DNA from: an uncultured Collinsella sp.
Lineage (GTDB): Bacteria > Actinomycetota > Coriobacteriia > Coriobacteriales > Coriobacteriaceae
DNA: 6,607 nt
Direction: 5' to 3'
Assembly (NCBI GenBank): GCA_937981515.1
Contig: CALJNY010000190.1
Location: 1 to 6,607, forward strand
This document shows positions 4,875 to 6,607 of this stretch, piece after piece. Made by a program: the position numbers and the translations under genes. The notes under the pieces are model-generated. The model was not told where the DNA came from. It worked only from the letters and a program-made list of their open reading frames with translations, and ran no database searches. The stretch's first letter is position 1. Every line of letters starts with the position of its first letter.

Positions 4875-6607
4875 ATGAATATGCTCAAAATCTCGAAGGC
4901 GATCTTTAGGTCGCTTCTCTCCTCCAGGTCGCTCTGTGTTGTCGTTGTTGCGTTGATGGTTCTTTGTGCTCTGCCCGTCTTCAGGAGCGCGGCTGGCATC
5001 GACGGACGGGTCGAATACCTCGAGTCGGGAATAACCCGTGTTGAGCAGGAATTGTCAGCATCCTATGCGGATGCGCTTGTGAATGCGGGGGAGGACGGTG
5101 TCTATACCTCTTCATCAAGCATGCCCGCGCTTCTGTACCCTCTTGCCGCGGGACGTCTTATCTTGGCACCGCTCTCTCCCCTACTTCCGTTTCTGCAGAT
5201 ATCGGATGGAGAGTACACCTATTATGACGGATCGAAGGAGTACTTGCTATGGGTCGCAACGGCCGTTGCCGTCTCGTTCCTTGCCGCGCGTCTTAACAAA
5301 CGTGAAAAGCTCATCATCCAGGCACCGATGGGCGAGCTGGGTAGACTTGTTGCATCGAGCGTATGGGCGAGTGTTTTTGCAATGCTTGCCGTCCTCGCCA
5401 TCAATCTTCCAGGGATAATCGCCGCGCTTGTGAAGAATGGCCCGGGCTCGCCGTTCTATCCGATAGGCTACATTCAATATGCGACTCCGGTTATCAAACC
5501 GGCTTTGCTGGTGTTCGCGCAGACGGCCATCTTGCAATTCTTGGTGGCAGCGTTCATCTCGCTTGTCGTTCACCTTGCCGTGAAGATTGCCAATAACCCT
5601 ACGCTTGGAATCGTGTTCGTATGTGCCCTGATGGGGGTGACGATGGTTCCCGGGTATTACGGAAGATCCATCGCTTTACGTGAGTTCGCCCTGTTGAATC
5701 CCCTTACGTATGCGAACACTGAGTTGACCGTCGGCGCCTATAGCCCGTACCCGACAACGCAGATAGTGAATCTGCCTGGACTTTGCTTCGAGCGTGGCGC
5801 GATTGCCCTCGTATGCGCAATCGGGATCGAGGTGCTGGCAATTAGCCTGCTTTGCGTTGCTGGAAAGAGCGGCTGCGCGTGCCCGATATCCCCGATTTGT
5901 CTTGAGAGAGGTTCCTTCACTGCATCGAGAACGGCAACTCGTTCGAGCGCTTGTGCCTCCGCCGTTGCATACGTAAGAACGATGGGGAAACTGCTCCTGC
6001 GTTCTCCTGCCCTCGCCGTATGCGCGATTGCAATGTCGACGACGATGCTGGCCCCGGCTCTGGTCGAGATGTTTCCTGACGCTGATAACGTTTCCGCTGT
6101 TCGGTATAGGGATGGGGAGCTCCGTTCAATAGATCGGTATCTAGAGCAGAACGCTGCGAATATGGACGTCGAGGGCAAAGCGGCCCTGGAAGACATGCGG
6201 GATGCTCTTTCGGGTTTCGTGTACGCGCCTATGCCTGCGGAGGGGTTTCGAAGCCTTGCGACGTACGAGCGCGCTCGAGGTGAGCTGGGCGCGGCAGATG
6301 CGACTCTCCTGCAATCGATCGGAATCGAGCCGGAGACTCCTTCTCGTGCGGAGGCGCGCGCCCTTCTGCTTGAGTCGATCGCGAGCTTGCCGGACCCCAA
6401 GGTTTACGAGTTAAGTACGAAGATGCCCCCATTAATCCTCCTTTCGTATCTCCAGGCAGCGCTTCCCTCCTTATTTTTGCTGTTGCCCGTGGTTGTCACA
6501 TCGCTCGCGTGCACCCACCTGCAGTGTCGTTCCCTTCTGGTTCTCCAGATCCCCGCAACAGCGCATGTGCGTTTTCTGACGGCTGTTGCGCTGGCTCTCC
6601 TGCTTGG
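4875..6607 (+). CDS. ABC-2-type permease with two tandem permease units, 3' end outside window
   Basis: The frame is open from the ATG at 4875 to the window edge with no stop: 577 codons plus two bases. I read the product as a membrane exporter subunit of ABC-2 type. Unit one has a helix at 20-38, an external domain (about 39-121), a second helix (122-141), a cytoplasmic coupling segment KREKLIIQAPMGELGR (142-157) and further helices at about 160-185, 208-235, 243-262 and 306-329. A linker (330-372) with Cys334, 336, 342 and 360 follows. Unit two repeats the plan: helix at 375-395, a larger external domain (about 398-515), helix 517-548, coupling segment with RSLLVLQIP (552-560), then a third helix cut by the edge. 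AAGG lies 6 bases before the ATG; ATGs at 4857 and 4881 are alternative starts. The substrate is unknown (peptide, lipid or drug are all possible). The ATPase would be a separate gene outside the window. Confidence 0.78.
   Translation, partial: MNMLKISKAIFRSLLSSRSLCVVVVALMVLCALPVFRSAAGIDGRVEYLESGITRVEQELSASYADALVNAGEDGVYTSSSSMPALLYPLAAGRLILAPLSPLLPFLQISDGEYTYYDGSKEYLLWVATAVAVSFLAARLNKREKLIIQAPMGELGRLVASSVWASVFAMLAVLAINLPGIIAALVKNGPGSPFYPIGYIQYATPVIKPALLVFAQTAILQFLVAAFISLVVHLAVKIANNPTLGIVFVCALMGVTMVPGYYGRSIALREFALLNPLTYANTELTVGAYSPYPTTQIVNLPGLCFERGAIALVCAIGIEVLAISLLCVAGKSGCACPISPICLERGSFTASRTATRSSACASAVAYVRTMGKLLLRSPALAVCAIAMSTTMLAPALVEMFPDADNVSAVRYRDGELRSIDRYLEQNAANMDVEGKAALEDMRDALSGFVYAPMPAEGFRSLATYERARGELGAADATLLQSIGIEPETPSRAEARALLLESIASLPDPKVYELSTKMPPLILLSYLQAALPSLFLLLPVVVTSLACTHLQCRSLLVLQIPATAHVRFLTAVALALLL

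Noticed and set aside
5738..6400. Minus-strand reading frame of 220 codons
   Set aside because: Antisense to the continuous permease frame; Ser/Ala/Arg-rich composition typical of a shadow.

Overview
The window looks like chromosomal DNA from a high-G+C Gram-positive gut bacterium, most likely a Coriobacteriia member such as Collinsella. That assignment is an inference from base composition, codon use and gene style; nothing in the window proves it. There is no rRNA, tRNA or CRISPR array.

Left part (1-2913), housekeeping DNA read on the minus strand. In transcription order it holds a small ACT-domain protein (UPF0237 type), a citrate synthase with its full catalytic triad, a strong intrinsic terminator, and a Cof-type HAD phosphatase. 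A candidate promoter with a 23-bp dyad over its -10 box lies upstream of the ACT gene. The far left edge (49-131) carries a compact palindromic repeat that runs into the stop codon of the HAD gene.

Middle part (about 2914-3965), a boundary zone. A non-coding stretch with two families of short direct repeats and four successive hairpins is followed by a tyrosine integrase that has lost its N-terminal half but keeps all its catalytic residues. The integrase remnant is joined in the same reading frame, directly after the TAG stop, to the end of a small XRE regulator gene. This looks like the scar of a recombination or deletion in a mobile element.

Right part (3966-6607), accessory DNA. A DUF2975-like four-helix membrane protein and a YozG-like XRE regulator form a tightly coupled minus-strand pair, with a promoter covered by a perfect 19-bp dyad that suggests autoregulation. 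Divergent from it is a plus-strand reading frame that stays open from 4875 to the window edge (at least 577 codons). Its product is a large ABC-2-type permease made of two tandem permease units; a gap-free internal match at an offset of 409 residues supports the duplication. The ATPase partner is not in the window. A strong terminator-like hairpin sits in the permease leader.

The HTH/DUF2975 pair may control the neighbouring exporter through their shared 135-bp intergenic region, but this is inference from layout only.
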